Of a stretch of 64,000 nt of DNA, positions 23,216-34,049 are shown in pieces. The DNA comes from Saposhnikovia divaricata. Lineage: Eukaryota > Streptophyta > Magnoliopsida > Apiales > Apiaceae. A model generated the notes under the pieces. The model ran no database searches and was not told the origin of the DNA. It saw only the letters and a program-made list of their open reading frames with translations. The stretch covers positions 11,274,001 through 11,338,000 of the forward strand of contig CM071595.1 of the NCBI GenBank assembly GCA_036435485.1. The letters are read 5' to 3'. Each line of letters starts with the position of its first letter. Within the stretch, counting starts at the first letter, position 1. The position numbers and the translations under genes are program-made.

Positions 23216-24617
23216 TCTAGTTAATATCTGAGGTTTGATCTTTAATAATTAACAAGTGATTAGTTTGTGTATTTTTAAAAAAATAAATAAATAAATAAAT
23301 AAATAAAAAATCACTTGTTTAATTATTTTATCAACTTGTTTTTCTTGTTGGTTATTGTATTTATCACTTTGTTTAATTAAATATTTGTTATTCCATATTT
23401 CTATAATTATAGAATAATTGTATGTATTTATTTTATTTGTTTAGAATATTTTATTTAATGTTTTGTAATGTTTGTCCTGTTAATATTGTTTTATTTCCGT
23501 TAACAGATTAATCTATATTAGTTATTTCTATTTTTATTATTTGTTTAATTTATAATATTATTTTTAATATAATTTTATGTATTATTAGTTGTAAATATTT
23601 GTGTGTTTAATTAAATTATTTGTATTTTCTTTAATTTATTTTAAGTAGATATGACTTAAAATTAATCTAAACTGCAATATGACTTGTTTTTAATTGTTTT
23701 TCTGGTCGGTATGACTTATTTGTTATATTGATCAGATTTAGTCTTATTAGTTTAAGTCATAGCGAATTATGTCTTTGTAGTTAAGTCATATTCGCTGGTA
23801 GTTGTACTTAAGTCTTATTCGAATAATAGTTAAATAGAATTAAGTCTTGTCTATTCTAAGTTAAGTCTTTACAGTTTTTAAGTCATAACGAGTCTAGTTT
23901 TATTTATTTAAGTCATAATCAGTTAAGTCTTGTATATAGTTAAGTCATATTCAGTATTAGTTTTAATTAAGTCATAATCAAGTATTAGTTTTAATTAAGT
24001 CATAATCAAGTATTAGTTTTAATTAGGTCATAATCAAGTATTAGTTTTAATTAGGTCATAATCGAGTCTGTTATATATAGAATTAAGTCATAATGAGTTA
24101 AGTCTTAGTAATAACATTAAGTCATAATCATATGTTAGTATATATATATATAACAGATTAGTTAGTTAAGTCATATTTCATGTTAAGTCATTCTCTCATG
24201 TTAAGTCATAGAGAACTCAAGAGCTACATACACATATATACACGACTGGTAACGAGTTCATGCCCGATTTTTTACTCAAATCTTACTGAAATCAAGTTCT
24301 AAACACGATTAAACGATTCTCTGTTCAATTCTCTACAAATCGACCGTTCAATCATCGTTTTTAATCGAATTTTTCAGATTTTGTTTTCGAAAATCGATTT
24401 TTCGATCTAAAATTCCGGACTTTTGGTTTTGATTTTGCAAAAACTAAAAATACTGATGTGTTCGTGTATGTATCAAGATCATTGTGTGAATTTTTCAGAA
24501 TTTTTGAACAACTTTGATTATTTTCGAATTTTTAATTAATTATTAATTCGAAATAAATCAATTTAATTAATTATTTTGTAAAATCTGAAATTTTCAAAGT
24601 GTTAAAATTTGATAAAA
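23216..24617 (+). promoter_or_regulatory. SIRE-1 spacer before ORF3 with AAGTCATA array
   Basis: About 1.4 kb of AT-rich non-coding DNA. It contains an AAAT-type microsatellite (about 23278-23307) and, from about 23650 to 24212, roughly a dozen copies of TTAAGTCATA or TTAGGTCATA with related TTAAGTCTT words. It also contains GGTCGGTATGAC, an inverted form of the LTR motif. Four tandem 28-bp units starting AGTATTAGTTTTAATT lie at 23953-24064. TATATA-type sequences follow (about 24143 and 24230). The arrangement resembles the U3 array plus TATA and may be an internal promoter for ORF3. Confidence 0.5.
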
Positions 24618-27600
24618 ATGGCTGGTAATAACAATGATCATTTTCAAATAGTTAAGCATAATTTGATCGGATATTTTGATCCCGAAAAATGTTCACTCGA
24701 ACGTTTTCGACCGTGGATTCGATTTTTGAATGATCATTCACTAGTTCGCACGGCTTTGAGTTTAGATACTCCTTTAAAAATTGAACCCCTGCGAATTATG
24801 TGTACTACTGCTGTCGATTCTAGCGATAACAGATCGTTTGTTTTCACTCTTGGAGACAATCAGTACACAGTGGATGAATCTGTCATTAATACGGTCTTAA
24901 ACTTTCCAAATGACAATTTTGAGGATTATCCGTCAGATGAGGAATTAACTAATTTCTTTGCTGGTATTCATTATCAAGACAGAGCAGATCTTCCTATCTT
25001 GAATAAAAAGTTTCTAGTTCAGGAATGGGATTATGTGTTCGACACACTAGCCAAAGTCTTTGCCAATTCAACAAAAAGCAACTTCGGAATTTTACCTTCC
25101 TTTATGCAGCATATTGGATTTGCAGTTGCTTATAATCGAAGAATCAACATTGGCAGCCTTCTGTGTGGACCTATGGTTAGAAGAGTAATCAATGCTAAAA
25201 GAAATTTTGACAGGGGCGATAAAGTTCAATGCTTTTACCCAATATTTCTTTCTTTGATTTTTAATCATTTGGTAGAACCACAATATCATGCTCCATTTCT
25301 GAATAGTGAAGCAATGGTGTCGGGTAAACCTTCGACAAGATTATTCACTGAGTACGGTGTCAAACCTAAATTGTCAAATGTGCCAGTAGTTGTCACTCAA
25401 TACATGCCAAACTTTATACAACTACCCATCATTGCACCTGTACCTTTACCCGAGGAAAATGAACCACTACCTGAGCAAGCAGAACCAATAGTTGAACCTG
25501 AAGCTGAACAAGAGGTACCTATTCAGCAAATTGAACCTGTTCAAGAACAACTGGTTCAAACTACTCAAGCTGCAATCTCTTCGGCACCTGCTGACCAGGT
25601 ATTGAATTCTAATATCTCTATAACTTCTATTGCTGAACAATCTACTTCTGGAACCCAAGTGGTTGATAGGGCTGACCAAGGGATTGTAAGACCGCAATCT
25701 CAAACCCCGGTCATAGAGCCAAACACTCAATCTACATCACTTAAAACTTTCCACTCCAGAAAGAAAATTCCCTTTCAAAGAGCAAAGAAAAGAAGTAATA
25801 TAATGAGTGAACCCACAGCTCTGCCTCTACAAAAGAAAAGTAGAAATGATTCAGAGGCAACTGTAAGCCCATCCGTATCTTCCCAACAAGATATGGACAT
25901 TGATATGGCCATGCAACAGTTACTAGGATCATCCTCTCAACAGGATGATACTATTGAAATTCGCCATAGGGCCATGGCATCCTGTAATGTGTCAAGCACA
26001 ACCCCTTTGTTATTACTAACAATGGGAGAACATATAGATTATGATGAAAATAGGGACACATTGACAGGAGAGCACATCGAGTCTGAAACAGTGCCTACCA
26101 TAGTTACGGTAGAAGAGACTTCACAGACTTCTGAGGGAAATCTTCGTTCCTTGCCAACTTTAATGGAACCATCATCTCCCCTCCTAGGGGAAACATTCCT
26201 AGACCCCTCAAGGGAGTTTCCATTCGCAGTTTCAACTGGAGAAAGTGGAAGGCAACTTGATCAATCTACTACTGAAGCAATTCAGATTACAAATCCAAAT
26301 GTACAAGTAGAATTGATTGAGGACAGGGATTTGTGAACTCCCATTGCACCACCACTGACCTTCCTAGAGGAGGCTAGGGTGATTTTAACTGCAGGTACCG
26401 CTTCTGGAAAAGCTAAGGAAATTCAGAGGAGTGATGTGAGGATCACCACAAAATTGAGTGATACACATGCACATCAGGTGAGTGAAATTCAGAGTGAAAC
26501 TCAGGTGAGTGCACACACAGACACATACACTCTCTCATTGTTACAAAAGGTACAAAATCTGGAAAGGGAACTGGAAGCAAGTAAAGCTGAAGCTAGATTA
26601 CTTCGAGCACAAGTGGATAAACAGTCTTCTCCATCCACCTCTGTTGATAATCAGCTTACTTCGATAAAAGGTGACATCAACAACTTGAAGACATTCTTCA
26701 CTAATAAAATCAACACTCTCGAACTTTCTTATGAAAAAGCTCTTGATGATTCTGGTACAGTGAAGACAGGAGGAATAAGGGGAAGAAGAAAGTTGTTGTA
26801 GATGATGATCAAGTCAAAGACACAGAATATTTCTACACGGGTGAACCGGATAATTTTGATGTTTTTAATGACTTTGATTTTTCTGATGAAGGTGAGAAAT
26901 TACCTGAACCAGATTTAAGTCACTGGGAAGGAGAAGAACCAGTGACATCTGAATATGAAACTCAACAAGCAGAGAAAGAATCTGAAGAGTTATTTGCTCA
27001 GAGGGAAGCTAATTTGCTGATGAGAGAAGAAAAGCTTCAAAAGTCATTAGAGCAAATTGCACGAAATGAAGAACTTCAGAAAGCTGAACAGCAAGCACTA
27101 CAACGATTACATGCTATAAATGTTGAGAAGAGAGAGACATATATCAGACTCAAGAGCGGTGACAAATGGGAACGTGCTCAAAAAGCAATTGATTCACCTC
27201 AGAGTTCTGATTATGAAGATCGTCGTCTTGGAGAAATTCTCGAGGAATTCAAACTAGCAAATCCAATTCATGATATGTATATTAGGGCCTTAAAGGTAGA
27301 AGTCATCAGGATAACTACTGCATTTGACCCCAAATCTGATGAGCTGGTAATATTTGTGGATTGTCATAATGTTGGAACTTTCAGAGTATCTATTCAGTTC
27401 TTTTATGACAGATCGCTGACAGAGATTTAGGTACTTAGGCCTAAGGTGAGAACATCGTCTGAGCTAGGTGTTTTGCTACATGAAAAGTTCAAAGAATTTG
27501 CTGAAAGAGCTGGACCAGAAGTGATTAAGGATCCTCCACAAGTAAAATTTCTTAAGGGGGAGGTACTTCATTCAATCAATCTTCAGACAGATGAGTTATA

Positions 27601-27892
27601 TGAACATCATGCAAAACACTTGGTATATGCTGAATATGCTCTCAGAAATCATGGATTCTTGACTGAAGAAAAGGTAATAGCTGCAGATCACATTCGATCC
27701 TATGCACAAACGAATATAAAAGATTACAAGAAATTTCAAGGTGAACTGAGAAAGAAGCTTGGAATTCCTTTAATCTTACCACAAGGATTGTCATCAAGAA
27801 GAGAACGTCTTGTTGATTCTGATTTGCACAGGAAACTTCAAGTCACAGATGAGCCAGAAGAAGGAGAATTTAGACGAGAAGACAGTAATTGA
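24618..27892 (+). pseudogene. SIRE-1 ORF3 (envelope-position protein, unknown function), interrupted
   Basis: The ATG at 24618 opens a frame starting MAGNNNDHFQIVKHNLIGYF. The first 240 residues or so look globular (FVFTLGDNQYTVDESVINTV). A glutamate/proline/glutamine-rich disordered region follows. A TGA at 26334-26336 interrupts, and the same phase resumes with a coiled coil (VQNLERELEASKAEARLLRA). A frameshift occurs near 26780. The last part contains more coiled coil (REEKLQKSLEQIARNEELQ), a TAG at 27428-27430 and a charged C-terminus. No signal peptide or membrane segment was seen, so calling it an envelope protein would rest on position only. The total would be about 1,090 codons. Confidence 0.7.
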
Positions 27893-28145
27893 AGAACAGC
27901 TCTACATGTATTATCTTTAGAGCTAGATAGGTCAAGATAGGAATATGTTAAATATGATCAGGCTAAAGGATCATCTATCTTGTATTTATCATTTTGTTTG
28001 AATCTGGAAATGTTTAATATAAACCAGAACTGTTTGATATTTGCTTTACGTTTAATATTTTATCTTTCATTTGGTTAAGTTGAATTAGTTGAGGTATCCT
28101 CTAGGTATTTGGTTGTTATTTTCTAACAAACAAATAGGGGGAGAT

Positions 28146-29601
28146 TGAAAGGCATATGAATCAGCCTATTTGTAGTTCGAGGATCCTAATCAACCTAAAC
28201 CAAATTGTAATAAGTAAATATCCGTATGATCTGTCACAGGAATCTCAGGAAGCAATATCTGTCAGAAGAAAGAAGGAAGTCAATCTATAGTTTTGATGTT
28301 TAACACTGGAAGACGTATCAGGTATCTGATCAAGCCTCAGTATAACATTGAAGTGAATGGATTCATTTACAGTGACAGAGATTTTTCGAGTGATAGATTG
28401 AAAATCAATCAAAGTACAAGAAAATTGAGAGAAGAAATAAACCACAGCTTAAAGTCAGAAGTGAAGAAGCATCATTGAAGTTAGTCGTTCATGAACCAGA
28501 CAGTACATCGAACGTCAACATAAGTCAGTGGTAATTCTTTATTATTTTCCGTGGTTTGGAAGAATTAAATTAATTAGTTATTGATTTAATTTAATTTGTT
28601 TTTAATTGATATAAATCATTTAATTGATTTAATTAATGAATTAATTCTAATAGAATTAATTTATTTATTAAGTTAATTATTGTATCAATTAATCATGAAT
28701 TAGTTAATCATTAATTAATTAAAAGGATCAATATGACTTAATTAAATGCTGAATAGATTATGTCTTGACTAAGTTTGGTTCGGTATGACTTAAATTAGGT
28801 CATACCGACATGACTTAAGTCTAAGTCATACCAAGCAGAAGAATTAGGTCATACCGAGCTACTGCAATGGTTTATGTCTTACCGACCTCAAATCTGCTAG
28901 GTCATACCGAGGGAATTAAGTCATACCGAAGCAAGATATTTCTGGAAAAGTGTTAGGTCATACCGACAAAAGTGTTTAGGTCATACCGACCACACTGTTG
29001 AAGATTAAGTCATACCGACACATTTTCTAAGTCATACCGACAGAAAATAAGTCATATCTAAGGTTTAATTATGTCTTGGAGCAAGATTAAGTCATGATTT
29101 AATAGGTCTTGAAGCAGTTTAAGTCATATCTAATGAGTACAGACCTATATAACACAGCAGAAGCAGCAGAATGAAAAAAAGACCAAAACACAGCAAATTC
29201 CTGGAAATACACAGCAGCTTTCTCTCTCAAATATCAAGAACACCACGAACAAATTAATTCACATAAATTCAAGTTCATCATCTTTGTAATATTCTATCCG
29301 ATAGAACTTGTCTACTTGTGATTCTTGTATTACTAGCGAATTAAGTTTCCTAGTACTTATCTTGAGATTTAATAACTAAATTAGAAAAGTTCATGTCGAA
29401 TTTTCTAATTAGTTATTAAACACTTGATAATAGTTTGGATTGATTTTGTAACACCACATCAAGTTAATATACAGTTATATTCAACTTGAAATCCGAGTCA
29501 ATTTATTCCGCACAAAATATTCGTTTAAGTGAAAATTATTTAACGAATAAATTTTGAGAAATTGATATTGATTGTATTCAACCTCCCCTTCTACAATCAT
29601 A
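28146..29601 (+). repeat. 3' LTR of SIRE-1, terminally truncated
   Basis: It follows the purine tract GGGGGAGAT and matches 15954-17408 with about twelve differences counted by eye. It ends CTACAATCATA and then passes into Gypsy-1 sequence, lacking the GTGGACCTAACA present at the end of the 5' LTR. Confidence 0.88.
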
Positions 29602-32401
29602 AATTTTGGGAATGCACAAGGGATGACATTAACCCTAATAAAGACATTGTGAATTCGGATGATATGAGTTGGATTTGCTAAAGCAACAATGACCTGTAAG
29701 GATTATTAAAAAGAGTTCTGGAAAGAACATAGATAGAATTATTAGAGTATTGATCAATGACGTTTTGATATACCCTGTACCCAGAAAATACAGGAGGAAT
29801 GATGAGGATGACCTAAGAAACCTTTCAAGGAAAAAGGTGGTATTCTGAGTTTCAAAATAGAAGTTTGGTAGATAATGTAAGACACAATAACAATAATGCC
29901 AGACGAGGCATGTATGAAACCATGATGAGGTATGGATGGAACCAAAGAAGGCTGAGATTATCCTAGAGCAAGAAAGAACTAAGAGAACAAATATCCTAGG
30001 TATGATTGAGAGTAACTTTGATAATTCCCACGGGAAGGTGGAAGCAATGACTTATGGAAAAAGACTGATAGATATATTTTCTCCTTCAGCAGAGCTTAAG
30101 GGAGAATACTTCCGCCCAACAGTAATGTGAACGAGGTAGAGGAATTTGAGGTGGAATAGATCCAGGAAACATGGATGGTAAGAGATAATTATTATCAAGA
30201 AAAGCCAAAAAGGTGGCCGACACTATAGGTATTCAGGGATAATTATAAATGCTCGTACCAAATGAGCAAAGTGATAAAAGGTAGGACCGTGAAGGTCATA
30301 AAAGGTGGAGGGAATTCACATTCCTTCTGATAACGGTGCAATACTCGAACCATAATAGTAGTTTAAGTAAAGATTCGATTCCTGATATCGTCTAGAACAT
30401 ATTAAGTATCGAGAAAGGTCCTATCCTGAGATGGACCAAGACCATGATACCAAAAGAACGAATAAATGAATCTTTGAGCTTTAATTCTCTTGTTGATGAT
30501 AGATGATTGATGAATTGAACAACTGGTCAGCGTTACTTCGGTTGAGACTCTTCTACAATTTGTCTGCTTCATTAATATCTACACCAAGTTCAGGAAGTAT
30601 TCCTTATGAATAAGAAATAGTGATTAGTTAGTCTTCCTGGAGAATTTTGGATATGACGACTATGAAACCCGTCTGTTTAACTACTTAAGCACTACGTAAA
30701 CAGCAAACGATGGTAATTCAGCAATGGACTACATTAATATGGTGATGATTCTTCTAAGAAAGTAGATGACAACGCAACGATAAAGATAGTGCTGCCATTG
30801 ATAAGCTAAATGGCATGTTGATGAATGACAAGCAAGTTTGTGTTAGTGTATTTCTGCGCAAACAAGATAGATAATATGAGGTTGATGATTCATGATGCTA
30901 AATGTATTCCCGTAGAAAGAATTAATGAGACTTGGAGAGAAAGGCAGTTGAGCCCGAGATTTATTGGGCCACCTGAGAGCTTAGAAGTGTTTGAAAGGTG
31001 GCATTCGAGCCAGTTTTACCCCCAAAGCTTATAGCATGGTCGTAACGTGTTTCATGTGGCAAAGCTACACCAGTAAAACGCAGATGCTCAAGAGATGATA
31101 AGAGTACAAGCAGGTAGATATACGACCTGGTCTGACTTACGAAAGATAACCTGTGGAAAATCACGGGTAGAAAAGAATAAGTGATGAAAAACAAGTTTGG
31201 CAGAAGAAGATTATATTGGATCTAAGTTAAAGAAATCGGCCAGATTCATTTCGGAGGTTTAAATTGGAATAATGTGATGATTATAGAGTAAATATGACGG
31301 GATACCAATAAGAAGGTGCCAAGTGCAAAAGATGCCTCAATAAATATATGACGGTGGAGGTAAATAATAGAAGTGAATAAGAATCAGATAATAAGAAGGA
31401 TGTGATTGATAAAGAAAAGACTGGGAAAGCAACTATGGAATGAGAAGCAAGGAATGTTATGAATGGATTAATGAATGGGCTTTCTAATGAATTCTCGGGA
31501 TGACAACCTGATAGTGTTAGTATTGTGAATATGAAAGAGTTAGTAGCGTGGCATGGGATGTCAGTAACAATGATGTCAAGCGAGAAACCTAAGATTTAAC
31601 CTAAAAGGTTGAAGGAATTTTTCTGAAGTAAGCATTGCTAAGATTAAACAAGAGTATAGGTCCATAGAATAATGGACAAAGCAGCAAGAGATGTTGACAC
31701 GTGAGATTGCGATCAAATAGTATTGGATATAATTATGTTTATTTTCTTCTTTGATGAACCTCTATAGTTCAGAGGTAAATTCTGAGTATGATATTTTACA
31801 ATCGTGAAAACTTTCTATAATCCTTTAGAATTCTTTTCTTTTCTTCTCTCTTATTCATCTTCTTTATGAATTGAGAAGGACAACCCTTTAAGGAGGGGAG
31901 GTACTGCTACGTGACTATCTGTCTATGTGATAGAAGTCTAAGTGGAATACCATAACTTGTTTAATTGTTTGTCAAATACTGAAGGCTGGCCCCCTTCTGT
32001 ACTAACTATGCAATATAACAAATGTTCATTGATCATAGTGATCTCTCAATAAATCTTTCCACTTCTCTATATTGATCGAGATTGCGAAGATTAAAGCGAT
32101 AAGGAAATGCACAGTGCGAGCGAGGTTACCTCCGAATTCGCAGTGTGATAGTGATACCAATGTTACTGCAGGCATCAATAAGGATAAGATTGAGTAAGAG
32201 CATAACCCGGATAGTGTGTTGTACGAAAAGTAGTAAAGTTGATGGAAAAAGGATAAAGTATGTATTGTAGCACTAGAAGATGTGCCGAGAAAAGGTAGAA
32301 CGACTAAGAATTGACCGGTAAGCTAAAAAGTGAAACGACAAACAAACGACTCTTTGCTTCCTACTTGATTCCGGGACGAAATCCTTTTAAGGAGGGGAGA
32401 C
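29602..32401 (+). other. Gypsy-1 interior, right part
   Basis: Mostly non-coding. The only recognisable protein is the decayed pol tail at 30940-31210. A polypurine-like stretch AAGGAGGGGAGGTACTG at about 31889 resembles the true purine tract at 32389 and may mark an internal duplication. Confidence 0.6.
30940..31210 (+). pseudogene. Gypsy-1 pol C-terminal tail remnant
   Basis: The frame reads RQLSPRFIGPPESLEVFE, then YPQSL, a stop, and in phase NVFHVAKLHQ followed by a weakly conserved TWSDL segment. This is the region after the integrase core of Ty3/Gypsy polyproteins. At least three stops make it a remnant. It shows Gypsy-1 descended from a coding element and is oriented plus, like its LTRs. 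Confidence 0.7.
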
Positions 32402-32742
32402 TGTAAGAACCCAGATTTTGGATAGAATTAAAACTTTTTATTATGTAGATGTAATAGTGAATAGTGGGTACGGCTATGATGTAGCGAATGATCTAGTGAA
32501 TGGATGGCAAAGAGTATGTATTCATATTGAAATTCTTTTGGGTTGTAAGAACTCATAATGTGATTAATAAAATTTGATTGTTACTCTGATTTCATCTCTG
32601 GGACTATAACGGGTGTGTTTTATATTGTTGTGTTGGGTCATAAAGATGTATTTTATTTTATGTTGAAGTAAGTTCAAGTATTGTGGACAGAAATGGAGAC
32701 CGTAACGACCGGATCCCGGACCCCGGATCTGGGGGTGTTACA
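32402..32742 (+). repeat. 3' LTR of Gypsy-1
   Basis: Starts TGTAAGAACCCAG directly after the purine tract and ends GGGTGTTACA. Followed by AATTG and then CACTA right-arm sequence. Confidence 0.92.
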
Positions 32743-33193
32743 AATTGAGCTCTAAGATTGAACATATTGAAACAATCGACCAATTTCGAGTATTTAATTG
32801 AATCTAATCAAGAGTGAATTGTAGCTTTTGGTGGGTTAGGGTTCTTAAGAAGAAAAGGGGATAGAGTAAGAGCAGAGAGATTTTAGGTTTTATGTTTTTA
32901 TGTTATATATTTTTATGTTTTAATTGGGGGAGAGGGTCAGAGGGGCGTTAGATGCGGGAGGGGAAAATATATTTAGGGGGAACTAAAATTGAATTTTTTG
33001 GCTAAAGGCGGGAAGAAAAGAGCGAAGAGCAACCGGTTTCATTCTTTTTTAAAAAGGGGGTTAGACATCACTTTACTGATTGACTGATGTATCGATATTA
33101 AAAAGACATCACTTTTTAATTCGGTGATGTAAAAAATACTTTTAACATCAGTGTTTTTTCTAAATGATGTCTAATGCTGTTTTTCTAGTAGTG
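32743..33193. other. Right arm of the CACTA transposon
   Basis: The sequence contains a G-rich stretch (32923-33020) and the subterminal words GACATCAC/GTGATGT at 33062-33170 before the terminal inverted repeat. No coding sequence seen. Confidence 0.7.
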
Positions 33194-33196
33194 TAA

Positions 33197-33709
33197 TCAC
33201 GCAGAGTTACTTGCAATCCATGAAGCAAGCAGAGAATGTATTTGGTTACGATATGTCATTCAACATATTCGAGAAGCATGTGGTTTATCAAGTATCTCAG
33301 ACATTCCTACAGTTATGTTTGAAGATAACTCAGCTTGTATTAAATAACTCAAGGAAGGCTATATCAAAGGGGATCGAACAAAACATATCTTACCAAAATT
33401 CTTTTACACTCATGAACTACAAGAGAAGGGTGACATTGATGTACAACAAGTTCGCTCATGTGATAATCTGACAGATTTACTCACAAAGTCTCTTCCTACT
33501 TCAACATTTGAAAAGCTGCGAAATAATATTAGTATGCGAAGATTGAGGAACTTGATACATCAAGATGACAAATTGTGAGACGTTTTATTCAGGGGGAGAC
33601 TGTACTCTTTTTCCTTCGTCAAGGTTTTTATCCCACTGGGTTTTTCCTTGCAAGATTTTAATGAGGCAGCCAATCTTTGTAGTAACTCACATTTGACAAT
33701 CAGGGGGAG
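33197..33709 (+). pseudogene. Copia-A RNase H end and purine tract
   Basis: The reading resumes after the CACTA with HAELLAIHEASRECIWLRS in one phase. It then decays through frameshifts to a C-terminal tract that reads EKLRNNISMRRLR-like codons. The purine tract CAGGGGGAGT (33701-33710) directly precedes the 3' LTR. The join with 11438 is seamless once TAA is counted once. Confidence 0.8.
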
Positions 33710-33990
33710 TATTATAATATGAACAAGAATTGATTGTCAAATATGTACTGTGCAAATGACGTTACTGTGCAAATGGCGTTACTGTGCAAATGGCGGCTGG
33801 TGGAGCCCATGGGGTTGTTGGAATAGTACAACATAGTGACTTTCTAAAATCTATAAATAGGCATGTTGTATTTCATTTCAAAATACACCAACAACAAGTA
33901 ATATATTTACTTTCTCTCTTTCTAGCCATACGGTTTAGTTGGATTCATTTTGCTATCTTTTAATATTATTATTATCTTTAGTTTATAACA
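33710..33990 (+). repeat. 3' LTR of Copia-A, now the sequence upstream of the PPR gene
   Basis: 281 bp matching 7059-7342. TATAAATA at 33852-33859 lies about 190 bp upstream of the PPR start codon at 34050 and on the same strand. A transcript starting in this LTR would read directly into the PPR gene. Confidence 0.88.
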
Positions 33991-34049
33991 AAAAATAATT
34001 TTTTTGATTATACAGTAAAATTGGCACCCTTCACATTAGAGATGCTGTT

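Larger units (their letters stand above)
15954..29601 (+). mobile_element. SIRE-1: young Sirevirus-like Copia with a third ORF
   Basis: LTRs of about 1.46 kb lie at 15954-17420 and 28146-29601 and differ at only about a dozen positions by eye. Between them, in order: PBS TGGTATCAGAGC (17423-17434), gag, protease, integrase, reverse transcriptase, RNase H, a motif-rich spacer, a long ORF in the envelope position (24618-27892), and the purine tract TAGGGGGAGA. Long LTRs, an extra 3' ORF and this gene order fit the SIRE lineage of Copia. Pol has two in-frame stops and ORF3 is interrupted. The 3' LTR lacks the last 13 or so bases seen at the 5' LTR end, and no target duplication is visible. Confidence 0.9.
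13649..32742 (+). mobile_element. Gypsy-1: degenerate Ty3/Gypsy element inside the CACTA
   Basis: LTRs of 346 bp (13649-13994) and 341 bp (32402-32742) start TGTAAGAACCC and end GGGGGTGTTACA. A tRNA-iMet-type PBS (TGGTATCAGAGC) lies 4 bp after the 5' LTR. The purine tract AAGGAGGGGAGAC (32389-32401) abuts the 3' LTR and is preceded by CGGGACGAAATCC, a common Gypsy context. Flanks are GATTG and AATTG, an imperfect 5-bp duplication. The internal DNA, apart from SIRE-1, is about 4.7 kb and nearly non-coding, with only a decayed pol tail recognisable. Confidence 0.88.
11439..33193. mobile_element. CACTA (En/Spm) transposon carrying captured host exons
   Basis: The left end reads CACTACTAGAAAAACTGCCT. 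The right end is its inverse (CTGTTTTTCTAGTAGTG). The subterminal region repeats GACATC/GATGT words on both sides (for example 33062-33170). TAA at 11436-11438 and 33194-33196 is the 3-bp target duplication typical of CACTA elements. Removing the element restores the Copia-A RNase H reading frame, which confirms the borders. Without the nested Gypsy its own DNA is only about 2.66 kb and holds no transposase, so it is non-autonomous. Confidence 0.92.
7059..33990 (+). mobile_element. Copia-A: old Copia LTR retrotransposon, outermost of the nest
   Basis: LTRs of about 0.28 kb lie at 7059-7392 and 33710-33990, flanked by a 5-bp AAAAA duplication. Order of parts: 5' LTR, leader, gag (UBN2 type), nucleocapsid, protease, integrase remnant, reverse transcriptase, first part of RNase H, the CACTA insertion (11439-33193), rest of RNase H, purine tract, 3' LTR. 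It is riddled with stops, frameshifts and an integrase deletion, as expected for the oldest layer. The PBS-like sequence after the LTR is TTATCAGCACGAG. Confidence 0.9.
6885..34029. repeat. Possible small TIR element split by Copia-A
   Basis: GGTTGCCAATTTT at 6885-6897 and its inverse AAAATTGGCACCC at 34017-34029 flank the nested block. With the block removed (AAAAA duplication at 7054-7058 and 33991-33995) they would bound an AT-rich element of about 210 bp. If real, this MITE lay directly upstream of the PPR start codon and was the landing site of Copia-A. The match is only 12 of 13 bases plus shared AT-rich sequence, so confidence is low. Confidence 0.33.
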
